DNA from: an uncultured Gammaproteobacteria bacterium
GTDB lineage: Bacteria > Pseudomonadota > Gammaproteobacteria > Arenicellales > JAANXG01
Direction: 5' to 3'
Assembly: GCA_947259175.1 (NCBI GenBank)
Contig: CAMYKW010000012.1
Span: forward strand, 1-60,583
DNA: 60,583 nucleotides
Shown here in pieces: positions 43,630 through 58,768 of this stretch. Below the pieces are notes generated by a model. It was not told the DNA's origin, did no database searches, and saw only the letters and a list, made by a program, of their open reading frames with translations. Position numbers and translations under genes: made by a program. Each line of letters begins with the position of its first letter. Position 1 is the stretch's first letter.

Positions 43630-46600
43630 ATCATTCTTTCGTACATCTTCATTTGCATACCGAATATTCTCTCGCCAATAGCGTGGTCAGGATCAACAAG
43701 CTCGTAAAAAGTGTCTTGGAGCTTGGAATGCCGGCGGTTGCCATCACTGACTTGGTCAATATTTACGGAATGGTCAAGTTCTACCGCAGCGCGCTCAACA
43801 CCGGGGTCAAGCCGATTATCGGCGCCGATATGTGGGTGGTGAATCCCTCCAATCTCAATGCGCCCCACCGCCTGGTTCTTCTGGTGCAGAGTCAGACGGG
43901 ATATCAGAATATTTGCAGCCTGGTCAGCCGCGCCTACCAGGAATCCCAACACCACGGTCGAGCCTGTGTGCACAAGGAATGGCTGCAACAGGCAAACGAA
44001 GGATTGATCGCGCTGTCGGGCGCCCAGGAAGGAGATATCGGTCAGGCGCTCAACGCGAGCGCGTCCGCGCGCGTAGATCAGTTGGTCGATGAATACAGTC
44101 GGATTTTCGATAATCGATTCTATATAGAACTTCAGCGCGTGGGCCGCCAGCTCGAAGACGATTACATACATGAAGCCGTAGATCTCGCGGCTCGCCGCGG
44201 GTTGCCGGTCGTAGCGACCAATGATGTGCATTTCCTTTCAGAGCAGGACTTCGGTGTTCATGAAGTTCGTGTTTGTATTCACGAGGGCAGGGTGTTGGAT
44301 GACCGGCGCAGGCAGCGCCGATTCACACCGCAGCAGTATTTACGCTCCGCGGATGAGATGATCGAGCTGTTTTCAGATATCCCCGAAGCGATTCAGAATT
44401 CTGTGGAGATCGCTAAGCGATGTAACTTTTTTCTCGAGATCGGCGACTATTATCTTCCAAATTTTCCGGTTCCCGGAAACCTCGCACCGGAACAATATCT
44501 GCGGGAGAAGTCGCGACACGGGCTGGAGCAGCGGCTCGAGTTGAAAGAGGTGGAAGCGGTTGCAGCCTACCGTGATCGGCTGGAACTCGAGCTGGATGTA
44601 ATCGCACAAATGGGTTTCCCCGGGTACTTTCTGATTGTCGCCGACTTCATCCAATGGGCGAAAGACAACGGAATCCCGGTGGGTCCGGGGCGTGGTTCAG
44701 GCGCCGGTTCTCTTGTGGCGTACGTGCTCGGGATTACCGAATTGGACCCGATTCAACACGGACTTTTGTTTGAAAGGTTCCTAAATCCGGAACGTGTGTC
44801 GCTGCCCGATTTTGATATCGACTTTTGTATCGAGGGCAGAGATCGCGTTATCGACTATGTAGCTGATAACTACGGCCGGGAAAAGGTTTCCCAGATCATT
44901 ACCCACGGCACGATGGCGGCCCGAGCGGTGGTCCGCGACGTTGGAAGGGTCATGGGTATGGCGTACGGGTACGTGGATAAGATCGCAAAGTTGATCCCTT
45001 TCCAGGTCGGAATGACTCTGGATCAGGCGCTCAAACAAGAAGAGCTGCTCAAAGAATACTACGACAAGGACGATGATGTGCGCCAGTTGTTGGACATCGC
45101 GAAGGCGCTGGAGGGCCTGTCGAGAAATGTAGGGAAACACGCCGGCGGCGTCGTCATTGCGCCGACGGCGCTTACGGAATTTACCGCCCTTTATTGTGAT
45201 CAGGGCGGCGATCAAACCGTTACCCAACTCGATAAGGATGATCTGGAAGCAATCGGTTTGGTTAAGTTCGATTTTCTGGGACTGCGAACACTAACCATAA
45301 TCGACAAAACGCTGACAAAGGTGAATCAACAGAGGAAGGAACACGGTGAAGAGCCGATAGTCCTCGATAAATTGGATATCGGTGATGCGCAGACGTATCA
45401 ATTGCTGAAGTCGTGCCGCACAACGGCGTTATTTCAGCTGGAATCCCGCGGCATGAAAGATTTGATTCAACGCTTGCAACCGGATCGTTTTGAGGATTTG
45501 GTTGCCCTTGTCGCCCTTTATCGCCCCGGCCCTTTGCAGTCCGGCATGGTCGAGGATTTTATTGACCGTAAACACGGCCGCGCCCGCCTGTCGTATGCAC
45601 ATCCTGCGTTGGAACCGATTCTACAACCCACTTACGGCGTGATTCTTTACCAGGAACAGGTCATGGAAATCGCCAGGGTGCTGGCCGGTTACTCCCTGGG
45701 TTCCGCGGACTTGTTGCGGCGGGCAATGGGCAAGAAAAAACCCGAAGAGATGGCGCGCCAACGGGAGGTGTTCCTGCATGGGGCCCACGAGCGCGGCGTG
45801 GAACAATCGACTGCCAGCAGCATCTTTGATCTAATGGAAAAATTCGCGGGCTACGGATTCAACAAATCACATTCCGCGGCCTATGCGTTGATCACCTATC
45901 AGACGGCTTGGTTGAAGGCGCATTATCCGGCTCAATTTATGGCCGCGGCGCTGTCCGCCGACATGGAGCACACCGACAAAGTGGTGACGCTGATTGCCGA
46001 ATGCCGAGAGATGGATCTGGAGGTGCTGAGCCCGGATGTCAATCAATGCAAGTTCGCCTTCGAAGCCACCAAAGACGGCAAGATCTTGTATGGGTTGGGC
46101 GCGGTTAAAGGCATCGGTTACGCGGTCATCGAGGCTATAGTGGAGGCCAGGGCTCAGGGCGGGACATTTCGAGACCTGTTCGATCTGTGCAAGCGCGTCG
46201 ATATCAAGCGCGTCAATCGGCGCGCACTCGAGTCGCTGGTTAAATCGGGAGCCCTGGACGGCTTGGGCGCCCACCGAGCAAGCTTGATGGCGAGTGTATC
46301 CACTGCTTTGAATGTCGCGGGCCAGCGATCGAGCGATATCAGCGCGGGACAATCGGACATGTTCGGCGTTAGCGCACCGCCCCAGGCGGTAAGTAACTAT
46401 CATGAGGTACAGCCATGGAGCGACGATCAGGTGCTGTCCGGAGAAAAGGAAACTCTCGGACTCTATTTGAGCGGACACCCCATCGATGCCTACCGGGATG
46501 AACTGGCGCAGGTTACCGATGCGTGCCTGTCTGAGTTGCGGCCGTCGGAAGATCGAAACATCGTCGTGGCCGGATTGGTGGTGGGGTTGCGTATGATGAA

Positions 46601-47105
46601 CACCCGCCGCGGTGACCGTATGGCTTTCGTCACATTAGACGACAAAACCGCGCGACTGGAAATTGCGGTGTTTTCAGAATTATTTTCCAAATCCCGCGAC
46701 GCACTGCGTAAAGACAATTTGCTGATTGTCCAGGGATCCGTGAGCGTGGACGAGTATACAGGCGGATTCAAGATGGCAGCCGAGCACATCTATGATCTGG
46801 AAGAGGCACGCAGTATCTTTGCGGACAGGTTGGTGATCCGGCTTACGCCGGATGAAGTCAAAGGTGATGTATGCGCGCGCCTGGGAAACGTGCTGGAGAA
46901 CGGAGCTGCGGGGCGTTGCCGGGTTATTTTTCAATATGTCACGTCCTCTGCCCAGGTGACTCTGCCTGCGGGACAGCGTTGGCGGGTGAGTCCTACCGCT
47001 CGCTTGTTGAGTGAAGTCGAGGATCTGGTGGGTAAAGATGCAGTGCGTCTGGTCTACAAACCGTTTACCATCGCCGAGGTCACGCCGATAGCATCAACCG
47101 GATAG
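43626..47105 (+). CDS. dnaE: DNA polymerase III alpha subunit
   Basis: A 1159-aa replicative polymerase, normal length. The N-terminal PHP domain begins FVHLHLHTEYSL. Catalytic Asp residues lie in LPDFDIDFCIEGRDR (around residue 395). An HhH region and an OB-fold (NIVVAGLVVGLRMM) lie near the C-terminus. GTG start overlapping rnhB. In the PHP domain the normal Asp/His pattern is only partly kept, as in E. coli. Confidence 0.98.
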   Translation: MNHSFVHLHLHTEYSLANSVVRINKLVKSVLELGMPAVAITDLVNIYGMVKFYRSALNTGVKPIIGADMWVVNPSNLNAPHRLVLLVQSQTGYQNICSLVSRAYQESQHHGRACVHKEWLQQANEGLIALSGAQEGDIGQALNASASARVDQLVDEYSRIFDNRFYIELQRVGRQLEDDYIHEAVDLAARRGLPVVATNDVHFLSEQDFGVHEVRVCIHEGRVLDDRRRQRRFTPQQYLRSADEMIELFSDIPEAIQNSVEIAKRCNFFLEIGDYYLPNFPVPGNLAPEQYLREKSRHGLEQRLELKEVEAVAAYRDRLELELDVIAQMGFPGYFLIVADFIQWAKDNGIPVGPGRGSGAGSLVAYVLGITELDPIQHGLLFERFLNPERVSLPDFDIDFCIEGRDRVIDYVADNYGREKVSQIITHGTMAARAVVRDVGRVMGMAYGYVDKIAKLIPFQVGMTLDQALKQEELLKEYYDKDDDVRQLLDIAKALEGLSRNVGKHAGGVVIAPTALTEFTALYCDQGGDQTVTQLDKDDLEAIGLVKFDFLGLRTLTIIDKTLTKVNQQRKEHGEEPIVLDKLDIGDAQTYQLLKSCRTTALFQLESRGMKDLIQRLQPDRFEDLVALVALYRPGPLQSGMVEDFIDRKHGRARLSYAHPALEPILQPTYGVILYQEQVMEIARVLAGYSLGSADLLRRAMGKKKPEEMARQREVFLHGAHERGVEQSTASSIFDLMEKFAGYGFNKSHSAAYALITYQTAWLKAHYPAQFMAAALSADMEHTDKVVTLIAECREMDLEVLSPDVNQCKFAFEATKDGKILYGLGAVKGIGYAVIEAIVEARAQGGTFRDLFDLCKRVDIKRVNRRALESLVKSGALDGLGAHRASLMASVSTALNVAGQRSSDISAGQSDMFGVSAPPQAVSNYHEVQPWSDDQVLSGEKETLGLYLSGHPIDAYRDELAQVTDACLSELRPSEDRNIVVAGLVVGLRMMNTRRGDRMAFVTLDDKTARLEIAVFSELFSKSRDALRKDNLLIVQGSVSVDEYTGGFKMAAEHIYDLEEARSIFADRLVIRLTPDEVKGDVCARLGNVLENGAAGRCRVIFQYVTSSAQVTLPAGQRWRVSPTARLLSEVEDLVGKDAVRLVYKPFTIAEVTPIASTG

Positions 47106-47166
47106 CGATCGATTGACTCAGTCGGCCACTTTGATAACCACCGCGCCACACGTGTAAACTGTTTCC

Positions 47167-48129
47167 ATGGACCTGAATTTTCTGGATTTTGAACAGCCCA
47201 TCGCCGAATTGGCGGCAAAAATCGACGAACTTCGCCATGTAGGCGTGGGCGATGAGATCGACATCAACGACGAAATTGCGCGCCTGCAGAAAAAAAGCGA
47301 AAAACTCACCGAGAGCATTTTTTCGTCATTATCGCCCTGGCAGACAGCGCAATTAGCGCGCCATCCCCAACGGCCGTACCCGCTGGACTACATCCCGCGC
47401 ATATTCGCCGGCTTCGAGGAGCTGCACGGAGACAGAATGTACGCTGATGATCATGCCATCGTCGGTGGACTGGCGCGGTTGGAGGAACGGACGGTGATGG
47501 TGCTCGGCCATCAGAAGGGCCGGGATACCAATGAAAAAGTGTACCGTAACTTCGGTATGCCACGGCCGGAGGGTTATCGTAAGGCGCTGCGGCTGATGCG
47601 TATGGCGGAGCGGTTTCATATACCATTGATTACCATGATCGATACCCCGGGGGCATATCCTGGAGTAGGAGCCGAGGAGCGCGGTCAAAGTGAAGCCATC
47701 GCGCACAACCTTTACGTAATGGCGCAACTCGAAACACCAATCGTTTCCACCGTGATCGGCGAAGGTGGATCGGGGGGCGCATTGGCGATCGGTGTATGCG
47801 ATCGTTTGCTGATGCTGCAGTACGCCACGTATTCGGTCATTTCACCGGAAGGATGTGCCTCCATATTGTGGAAGAGTTCCGAACGCGCCGCGGACGCCGC
47901 CGAAGCCATGGGAATGACCGCGGACCGCCTGCAGAAACTCGGTCTGATCGACCAGATTGTCCCCGAACCACTGGGCGGCGCGCATCGCGATGTCGATCGA
48001 ATGGCACAGACCCTGAAGCACGCCCTGGTCAAGGAGCTGGATGAATTGTCGGGCCTTTCAAGCGACGTGCTCATTGAAGAGCGTTACGACCGGCTGATGA
48101 AACAGGGCAAGTTTCAGCAACAAGGATGA
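47167..48129 (+). CDS. accA: Acetyl-CoA carboxylase carboxyltransferase alpha
   Basis: A 320-aa subunit transferring CO2 from biotin to acetyl-CoA. [17 protein letters not shown] at the start and [20 protein letters not shown] plus [12 protein letters not shown] are diagnostic. It overlaps tilS by 4 nt. Confidence 0.98.
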   Translation: MDLNFLDFEQPIAELAAKIDELRHVGVGDEIDINDEIARLQKKSEKLTESIFSSLSPWQTAQLARHPQRPYPLDYIPRIFAGFEELHGDRMYADDHAIVGGLARLEERTVMVLGHQKGRDTNEKVYRNFGMPRPEGYRKALRLMRMAERFHIPLITMIDTPGAYPGVGAEERGQSEAIAHNLYVMAQLETPIVSTVIGEGGSGGALAIGVCDRLLMLQYATYSVISPEGCASILWKSSERAADAAEAMGMTADRLQKLGLIDQIVPEPLGGAHRDVDRMAQTLKHALVKELDELSGLSSDVLIEERYDRLMKQGKFQQQG

Positions 48130-49520
48130 CCGGCCTGTTCAAGAGCAGCCGGAGAAAACTCGATGCACAGGCGCTGTACCGCAAGCTGTTTCACACGCTG
48201 CAAGTCCCCCGCGACGCCCGGATCTACGTCGGACTCAGCGGCGGCCTGGATTCCGTGGTTCTGTTACACGTTTTAGCCGAACTTCGACGTTGTACCGATA
48301 TTTCACTGACCGCGCTTCATGCCCATCATGGGATACATCCGAACGCCGACGAGTGGCAGGGGTTTTGTGGGGGTTTGTGCGCAGCGTGGTCCGTAGGTTT
48401 CAAGACCCGCAAGCTCGATGTCGGCGCCACGCGAGGAGAGGGCCTGGAAGCGAGCGCGCGCAAAGCCCGGTACCGTTGGTGCCTGTCGATGTTGCAAACG
48501 ACAGATTATCTCCTGCTTGCACACCACCGCGACGACCAAGCCGAGACGCTGTTGCTCAATCTGTTGCGCGGCGCTGGTGTCCGCGGGCTCTCCGGCATGA
48601 GCCCGGTATCCGAGTTCGAACAGCGAATTATTGTAAGGCCGTTGCTGGATTACGATCGGCGCCAGCTGCGAGCCTACGCCGAGGCCCACGAACTGCAGTG
48701 GATCGAGGATGCGTCGAATCGCGATATTGCATATTCCAGGAATTACCTGCGCCATCAAGTGGTACCGCTATTGCAACAACGCTGGCCGTCGGTGAACGAT
48801 GTTTTGGCGGATACTTCAGGGCGCATGCGGCGCACTCAATTGTTGTTGGAGGAAGTCGCGACCGCCGATTTGCAGCTTACGGAGCAGCAGGTTCTGGACG
48901 CCGTCACAGGGACCGGCTACAGACTCAATCTATCGGCCCTGTACGATCTGTCCGACGGGCGAATGGCGAATCTGGTGACAGCGTGGCTGCGACAAACAGG
49001 ATTCAGTCCACCGTCGCAACGACAACTGCAGCAGGTGACGGGTGTATTGATCCGCCGCCGCACGCCAACCAATGCCATTATCCGCTGGCCCGGCGCCGAA
49101 CTGAGGAAATATGACGATTGGTTGTATGCGCTGCAGCCGCTACCGCGGCGGATTGAACCGGAAGCACGGATCTGGGATATAGAGCAGCCATTGACCGTTC
49201 CGGAACTCAACCTCACAATCGCTGCAATTCCGGCGCGCGGCGCCGGGTTGGCGCGATCGCGGATCAAGGCGCCGCTGATCGTAAAATGGCGGCACGGCGG
49301 TGAGCGCTGCCTGGTGGCGCGTCGCGCCCATCATAAAAAGTTGAAGAAATTACTTCAAGAACACCGCGTACCACCTTGGGTCAGAGAGCGTATTCCTTTG
49401 CTGTACATCGAAGATGAGATCGCGGCCGTAGCCGATTACTGGTATTGCGCGCCGTTTGCCGCCGCGCCGGACGAGCCGGGCATGGCGATCGAGATCCGTG
49501 CGCTGCAAGCGCATTTGTAG
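48126..49520 (+). CDS. tilS: tRNA(Ile)-lysidine synthase
   Basis: A 464-aa enzyme that makes lysidine in the tRNA-Ile2 anticodon. The PP-loop [13 protein letters not shown] and the [20 protein letters not shown] motif are clear. The C-terminal TilS domains follow ([19 protein letters not shown]). Position after accA is the standard one. Confidence 0.97.
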   Translation: MTGLFKSSRRKLDAQALYRKLFHTLQVPRDARIYVGLSGGLDSVVLLHVLAELRRCTDISLTALHAHHGIHPNADEWQGFCGGLCAAWSVGFKTRKLDVGATRGEGLEASARKARYRWCLSMLQTTDYLLLAHHRDDQAETLLLNLLRGAGVRGLSGMSPVSEFEQRIIVRPLLDYDRRQLRAYAEAHELQWIEDASNRDIAYSRNYLRHQVVPLLQQRWPSVNDVLADTSGRMRRTQLLLEEVATADLQLTEQQVLDAVTGTGYRLNLSALYDLSDGRMANLVTAWLRQTGFSPPSQRQLQQVTGVLIRRRTPTNAIIRWPGAELRKYDDWLYALQPLPRRIEPEARIWDIEQPLTVPELNLTIAAIPARGAGLARSRIKAPLIVKWRHGGERCLVARRAHHKKLKKLLQEHRVPPWVRERIPLLYIEDEIAAVADYWYCAPFAAAPDEPGMAIEIRALQAHL

Positions 49521-53420
<3,900 letters not shown>

Positions 53421-53507
53421 ACCGTATGATTCGAGTAACGAGCCGGTAGATCCCCTCAAGCGAACGTCTAATATGTGCCTGTACTGCAACCAGGATGCCT
53501 CGCGGTG

Positions 53508-53822
53508 ATGAAAATATTAATCGGTTTGTTGGTGGTGCTGCTGCTTTATCTGCAATATTCCTTGTGGCTCGGCAACCACGGCGTCATCAAACTGTGGCAA
53601 CTGGAAAAAGCCATCAGTTCACAAGAACAAGTGAATAAACAGCTACGGGAGCGAAATCAGATTCTGCACGCCGAAGTGGTCGACCTCAAGCAAGGCACCG
53701 ATGCCCTCGAAGAACGTGCGCGATCCGAATTGGGAATGATCAAAAAGGGCGAGATCTTTTATCAGGTAATCGACGAAAAATCGCCGCCGAAGCCGCAGGC
53801 AAGGGAATCAGTCAATCAGTAG
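53508..53822 (+). CDS. ftsB: Cell division protein FtsB
   Basis: A 104-aa bitopic protein of the FtsQLB complex. A membrane segment at residues 2-20 is followed by a coiled coil (residues 28-65) and the short GTDALEERARSELGMIKKGE motif. ATG at 53508. It follows eno as usual; ispD, the common next gene, is not here. The 3' end overlaps the convergent ygfZ by 11 nt. Confidence 0.95.
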   Translation: MKILIGLLVVLLLYLQYSLWLGNHGVIKLWQLEKAISSQEQVNKQLRERNQILHAEVVDLKQGTDALEERARSELGMIKKGEIFYQVIDEKSPPKPQARESVNQ

Positions 53823-54738
53823 GTACGGTGTAGGGCAAGTTTTCCGGTGTCAATACGGGTCCGTCGGTGGCGTTCAGATTCAATTCACCCGTCTGATACG
53901 CCGATAACTGCACTACCGCCAATACATCGAAGCAATCCGCGCCCGCTTGTTGCGCATCCACGATCGTTCCAGCGCTCTGTTCGCCGAAAGCGCGTGAATA
54001 GACCTTGTCGCCGGGTTCGGGTGCTGTGGAATTCTTCACTCGCGCGAGAATCATGCGTTGTTTGAGTTTTCCCAGGTAGTGCATCCGCGCCACGATCTCC
54101 TGGCCGGGATAGCAGCCTTTCTGAAAGCTGACCCCCCCGATAAGGTCCAGATTAACCATTTGCGGCACGAAAGCCTCGCTGGTGGACGGGAATATTTGCG
54201 GAATACCGGAAAGGATGTCCAGGCGCGGCCAGGTCCAGGGCTGTTGCGGGAGTGGCGTTGAACTGAGCGATTCCCACAGCGGTTGGATCTGCGACACAGG
54301 CCCAACGATCTGATAACGCGGGATCGGTCCCGGCAAGCCGTAAATGCCGAGTTCCGAGCGCCGCAGGTAACCATTGTCGAAATCCGGCAGCGCCTCGAGC
54401 TGTTCGCCTAACGCTGCGACGGCGGCGTCTCCGGCGATGCCGATGCCGACGACGCCGTCGGCGGTGTCCAGCGCGACTTTGGCGCGTAACACGTACCGCC
54501 GCAGCCGCGTGACGATGGCGTCGCTGAGCGCAATCGGTAGCTGCAATAGGAAACCTCGCGCGTGACGCACCACGCGGGTGATACACAACAATCGGCCTTT
54601 GGGATTGCAGTAGCCGTGTAACTGACTGTGCGCCGCATCGAGCGCGGCCAGGTCGTTGGACAGTTGCCCCTGCAAGAACTCTTCGACGTCCTCACCCGCC
54701 GCGAGCACCCATGTCTGGTCTGATAATTTGCATAACAT
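53812..54738 (-). CDS. ygfZ: Folate-binding Fe-S assembly protein YgfZ
   Basis: A 308-aa GcvT-like protein needed for some Fe-S enzymes. The family hallmark KGCYPGQEIVAR with its conserved Cys is present. It is close to the Fe-S-containing succinate dehydrogenase genes but divergent from them. Confidence 0.95.
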   Translation of the reverse strand: MLCKLSDQTWVLAAGEDVEEFLQGQLSNDLAALDAAHSQLHGYCNPKGRLLCITRVVRHARGFLLQLPIALSDAIVTRLRRYVLRAKVALDTADGVVGIGIAGDAAVAALGEQLEALPDFDNGYLRRSELGIYGLPGPIPRYQIVGPVSQIQPLWESLSSTPLPQQPWTWPRLDILSGIPQIFPSTSEAFVPQMVNLDLIGGVSFQKGCYPGQEIVARMHYLGKLKQRMILARVKNSTAPEPGDKVYSRAFGEQSAGTIVDAQQAGADCFDVLAVVQLSAYQTGELNLNATDGPVLTPENLPYTVPTD

Positions 54739-54767
54739 ATTAGATGTATCACTATGTTTTTAAGAAT

Positions 54768-54773
54768 ATTATA
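54768..54773 (-). promoter_or_regulatory. -10 box (TATAAT) upstream of ygfZ
   Basis: A perfect TATAAT on the minus strand in an AT-rich stretch, 29 nt upstream of the ygfZ ATG. The -35 region is poor. Confidence 0.45.
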
Positions 54774-54888
54774 GTTTAGCGGACGTAGCACGATGCGCCG
54801 TCAACCTGTGACGGCTTGCCGCGCGGCGATGCCGTTGCCTCGCCGTCCGCTGCGACCACGGACCGCCGCACCGTGTGTCGCGGGTTGC

Positions 54889-54918
54889 TTGTCACTCGTG
54901 CCTATTTCGGTACAGAAT
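54889..54918 (+). promoter_or_regulatory. Candidate promoter of the sdh locus
   Basis: TTGTCA at 54889-54894 (5 of 6) and CAGAAT at 54913-54918 (4 of 6) with an 18-nt spacer, 29 nt before the SDHAF4-like gene. Confidence 0.4.
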
Positions 54919-54947
54919 AACAAACATTTTGCACTGCACCATACAGG

Positions 54948-55115
54948 ATGAGCGAAAACAAACGCCAGAAAACCGTTCGCGATGCCGAGTCCCCCGATGA
55001 TTCAGCGCCGCGCAAGAAAACTAACAAACGGCCACGGGAAATCGGCGGCCCGCAAGGCCCGGAACCGACCCGCTACGGCGATTGGGAACGCAAGGGCCGC
55101 TGCGTGGATTTCTAA
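54948..55115 (+). CDS. SDHAF4-like (DUF1674) succinate dehydrogenase assembly protein
   Basis: A 55-aa protein. The N-terminal half is charged and probably unstructured. The C-terminal half is the DUF1674/SDHAF4 signature: EIGGPQGPEPTRYGDWE, then KGRCVDF at the very end. In eukaryotes SDHAF4 binds flavinylated SdhA and protects it before assembly with SdhB. A SdhE (SDHAF2) gene lies at the other end of the same locus. The stop is 124 nt before the sdhC start. ATG with a short AGG SD. Confidence 0.88.
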   Translation: MSENKRQKTVRDAESPDDSAPRKKTNKRPREIGGPQGPEPTRYGDWERKGRCVDF

Positions 55116-55239
55116 CTTGGCGGCTGTTGCGCCGCCGGCGCAGGTGCGCGGATTTCCTTGGCGGCAGTGCTTGCTTCATGGGCGCTCCGTAGGTAGCTTA
55201 TCACCTCTATAAAACAGATTTATGGGATACTATCTGGCT

Positions 55240-55638
55240 ATGTCAACCGATAATCGTCCTTTGTCGCCGCACTTGCAGGTATACCGCCCGCAACTCACGT
55301 CGCTACTCTCCATAACGCACCGCGGCACCGGCATGTTCCTCGCCTTCAGCTCGCCGGTATTGGTGTATTGGCTGTGGTCCATTGCCGCCGGTGCGGAAAG
55401 TTACGCCGCGGCGCAGCACTTGCTTGGTTCCAATCTTGGCCGCTTCGTTTTGTTTTTCTGGTCGTATTCTCTGTTCTATCACCTATGCAATGGTGTTCGC
55501 CATCTGGCGTGGGATATCGGCGCGGGTTTGGAAATTACCACGCTTTACAAAACCGGCTGGTGGGTGGTCGTAATCTCGTTTGCGCTGACTTTGCTCACCT
55601 GGGTGATCGGCTACGCGGCGCGAGGTACGGGCGTATGA
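55240..55638 (+). CDS. sdhC: Succinate dehydrogenase cytochrome b subunit
   Basis: A 132-aa membrane anchor with three helices. RPLSPHLQVYRPQLTSLLSI is the family start and SITHRGTGMFL the quinone/haem region; a later His in LFYHLCNGVRHL is a likely haem ligand. I start at 55240 (MSTDNRP); an ATG at 55222 is possible. It overlaps sdhD by 4 nt (ATGA). Confidence 0.95.
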   Translation: MSTDNRPLSPHLQVYRPQLTSLLSITHRGTGMFLAFSSPVLVYWLWSIAAGAESYAAAQHLLGSNLGRFVLFFWSYSLFYHLCNGVRHLAWDIGAGLEITTLYKTGWWVVVISFALTLLTWVIGYAARGTGV

Positions 55639-56018
55639 AGGGGCTACGTACGCCTTTGGGACGCGCCATCGGCTTGGGCCCGGCCAAGGAGGGAATCGGC
55701 CATTGGTGGTGGCAGCGCGTGACCTCGGTAGCACTTATTCCCCTGAGTTTGTGGTTCGTGTTTTCAGTGGCCTCGTTGGTGGGTGCCGAATATCAAACAG
55801 TATTGGACTGGATGCGTTCGCCGGTGATTGCGGCATTACTCATCATGTTCGTGATTTCTTTTTTCTATCATCTGCAACTGGGTATCCAGGTCGTGATCGA
55901 GGACTACATTCATACCGAATGGTTGAAAATCGCCAGTTCGTTGACGCTGAATTTCGTCGCCGCATTCCTGGCTCTTGTGTCCGTGATACTGGTGCTACGC
56001 GTGGCGTTAGGAGGCTGA
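55635..56018 (+). CDS. sdhD: Succinate dehydrogenase membrane anchor subunit
   Basis: A 127-aa three-helix protein. HWWWQRVTSVALIPLSLW and FYHLQLGIQVVIEDYIH are typical SdhD stretches, the latter holding haem/quinone site residues. Three nucleotides separate it from sdhA. Confidence 0.95.
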   Translation: MKGLRTPLGRAIGLGPAKEGIGHWWWQRVTSVALIPLSLWFVFSVASLVGAEYQTVLDWMRSPVIAALLIMFVISFFYHLQLGIQVVIEDYIHTEWLKIASSLTLNFVAAFLALVSVILVLRVALGG

Positions 56019-56021
56019 TCG

Positions 56022-57809
56022 GTGTCCGAACCGTATACCATTATTGATCATACGTACGATGTTATCGTCGTGGGAGCCGGCGGGGCCGGACTACGCGCGA
56101 CATTTGGGATGGCCGCTGCGGGATTGTCTACCGCATGTATCACCAAGGTTTTCCCCACCCGCAGCCACACAGTGGCGGCACAAGGGGGGATGAGCGCCGC
56201 ATTGGGAAACATGGGTGAAGACGACTGGCGCTGGCATATGTACGACACCGTAAAAGGTTCCGACTGGCTTGGCGACCAGGATGCCATCGAATATATGTGC
56301 CGGGAAGCGCCGGAAGCGGTAATTGAACTCGAGCACTACGGCGTTCCTTTTTCGCGCACTGAAGATGGGCGGATCTATCAGCGCGCTTTTGGCGGGATGA
56401 CGACACATTTTGGTCAGGGACAAGCGATGCGCACCTGCGCCGCCGCCGATCGCACCGGACACGCCATACTGCACACCTTGTATCAACAGTCGCTCAAGCA
56501 CAATGCCACTTTTTATATCGAATACTTTGCCCTCGACCTCATTATGGAGGAGGGTGAATGCCGTGGCGTGCTCGCCTGGTGCCTCGATGACGGCAGCCTA
56601 CATCGGTTTCGAGCGCAGCTCGTGGTGCTGGCGACCGGAGGCTACGGGCGAGCTTATTTCTCTTGTACGTCGGCACACACATGCACCGGTGACGGTAATG
56701 CGATGGTGCTGCGCGCCGGCCTACCACTGCAGGACATGGAGTTCGTGCAGTTCCACCCCACTGGAATATATGGATCCGGCTGTTTGATTACCGAAGGCGC
56801 GCGTGGAGAAGGCGGCTACCTGACCAATTCAGAGGGTGAACGTTTCATGGAGAGGTACGCTCCGAATGCCAAGGATCTGGCCTCACGTGACGTGGTGTCA
56901 CGGTCGATGACTATGGAGATCCGCGACGGCCGCGGTGTGGGCGCCGAGCACGATCATATTCATCTGCACCTCGAACATCTCGGGCCCGACTTGTTGGCTG
57001 AGCGCTTGCCCGGTATTTCTGAAACCGCCAAGATTTTCGCGGGGGTCGATGTCACCAAAGAGCCGATACCGGTGCTGCCGACGGTACACTACAACATGGG
57101 CGGCATACCGACGAACTATCATGGCGAAATGATCACCAAGAGCAATGGAGATCCGGACCATGTCGTTCCCGGTTTGATGGCGATCGGTGAGGCGGCCTGC
57201 GTTTCGGTGCACGGTGCAAACCGCCTGGGATCGAACTCCCTGTTGGATCTGATCGTGTTTGGACGTGCTGCCGCTCATCGCGCCGCGGAGGTTGTAAAAC
57301 CCGGCGCAGCGCAAAAACCGCTGGAAAAGGACTCCACTGACCACGCCATCGACCGGCTGGATAAATTGCGTCATGCCGACGGATCTACGCTCACGGCGGA
57401 TATCCGCTTGGCGATGCAGCGTACCATGCAGAGCAACTGCGCGGTTTTTCGCACCGGTGAGATCATGGAAGAGGGGATCGATAAGCTGGCGCAGGTTTGG
57501 GAATCATTCAAGGATGTCAAAGTCGTGGATCGGTCCATGATCTGGAACACGGACCTGGCGGAGGCCCTGGAATTGGAGAATCTGCTGCGGCAGGCGTTGG
57601 TGACCATCGCATCGGCGAACAATCGCAAGGAAAGCCGAGGTGGACACGCGCGTGAAGATTGCCCGGAACGTGACGACGACAACTGGATGAAACATACACT
57701 GTCATGGTTGGATGAGCACGGCAGCACGCGCATCGACTATCGTCCGGTGCACGACTTCACGTTAACCGATGAAGTTGAGCCCATCCCGCCAAAGGCGCGG
57801 GTCTATTAG
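56022..57809 (+). CDS. sdhA: Succinate dehydrogenase flavoprotein subunit
   Basis: A 595-aa catalytic subunit. [14 protein letters not shown] binds FAD. The His of [16 protein letters not shown] is the covalent flavin site. [19 protein letters not shown] closes the FAD domain. GTG start with SD GGAGG nearby. Confidence 0.98.
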   Translation: MSEPYTIIDHTYDVIVVGAGGAGLRATFGMAAAGLSTACITKVFPTRSHTVAAQGGMSAALGNMGEDDWRWHMYDTVKGSDWLGDQDAIEYMCREAPEAVIELEHYGVPFSRTEDGRIYQRAFGGMTTHFGQGQAMRTCAAADRTGHAILHTLYQQSLKHNATFYIEYFALDLIMEEGECRGVLAWCLDDGSLHRFRAQLVVLATGGYGRAYFSCTSAHTCTGDGNAMVLRAGLPLQDMEFVQFHPTGIYGSGCLITEGARGEGGYLTNSEGERFMERYAPNAKDLASRDVVSRSMTMEIRDGRGVGAEHDHIHLHLEHLGPDLLAERLPGISETAKIFAGVDVTKEPIPVLPTVHYNMGGIPTNYHGEMITKSNGDPDHVVPGLMAIGEAACVSVHGANRLGSNSLLDLIVFGRAAAHRAAEVVKPGAAQKPLEKDSTDHAIDRLDKLRHADGSTLTADIRLAMQRTMQSNCAVFRTGEIMEEGIDKLAQVWESFKDVKVVDRSMIWNTDLAEALELENLLRQALVTIASANNRKESRGGHAREDCPERDDDNWMKHTLSWLDEHGSTRIDYRPVHDFTLTDEVEPIPPKARVY

Positions 57810-57862
57810 TGCTGATGTAACCAAACAAGCGCCAATAACCATCAACAAGCAAGGTTGCGTAT

Positions 57863-58642
57863 ATGGTCGAATTCACATTACCGGCGAACTCAAAAATAAA
57901 GAAAGGCATTACTCACCCAAGATCGGAGGGGGCCGATAAGGCCAAACCGTTCAAGATCTATCGCTGGGATCCGGACAGTGGCGAAAATCCACGCACCGAT
58001 ATCTACGAGTTGGATCTGGATCGTTGCGGTCCAATGGTATTGGACGCTCTGATCAAGATAAAGAATGAGATCGACCCAACGCTTACGTTTCGCAGATCCT
58101 GTCGCGAGGGGATTTGTGGATCGTGCGCCATGAATATCGACGGCACCAACACCCTCGCTTGCACTAAACCGATTGAAGACGTTAAGGGCACCGTAAAAAT
58201 TTATCCATTACCGCATATGCCGGTAGTGAAGGATTTGGTGCCTGATCTAACACATTTTTATGCGCAATATGCGTCCATAAAACCTTGGTTGCAATCCAAG
58301 ACACCGGCGCCGCCCGATCGCGAGCGATTGCAGTCCAAGGACGAGCGGGCTCGCCTGGATGGCCTGTATGAATGTATTTTGTGCGCGTGTTGTTCCACGA
58401 GTTGCCCCAGTTACTGGTGGAACAGTGACCGCTACCTGGGTCCGGCGATCTTGTTACAGGCGTATCGATGGATCGTGGACAGTCGCGATGAGGCGACCGG
58501 GGATCGTTTGGATGAACTGATTGATCCGTTCCGGTTGTATCGCTGCCACACGATTATGAACTGCAGCAAGACATGCCCCAAGAGTTTGAACCCCGGAAAA
58601 GCCATTGCGGAAATAAAAAAACTGATCATGGCGAGACGCTAG
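57863..58642 (+). CDS. sdhB: Succinate dehydrogenase iron-sulfur subunit
   Basis: A 259-aa protein with the [2Fe-2S] motif CREGICGSC plus a distal Cys, and the [4Fe-4S]/[3Fe-4S] motifs [17 protein letters not shown] and [17 protein letters not shown]. About 20 extra N-terminal residues compared with E. coli. It is 53 nt after sdhA. Confidence 0.98.
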   Translation: MVEFTLPANSKIKKGITHPRSEGADKAKPFKIYRWDPDSGENPRTDIYELDLDRCGPMVLDALIKIKNEIDPTLTFRRSCREGICGSCAMNIDGTNTLACTKPIEDVKGTVKIYPLPHMPVVKDLVPDLTHFYAQYASIKPWLQSKTPAPPDRERLQSKDERARLDGLYECILCACCSTSCPSYWWNSDRYLGPAILLQAYRWIVDSRDEATGDRLDELIDPFRLYRCHTIMNCSKTCPKSLNPGKAIAEIKKLIMARR

Positions 58643-58768
58643 CCGCATGCCGTATCGTGATATCGAAAATTCGTTGATCGTTTGCTTCGCAACCGAAAAC
58701 GAAGCCGCAATTCGAAGGAAGACACGGGCATTCACAACTGAACCAGGCCGTGCGTGTTATCGCGCGGT

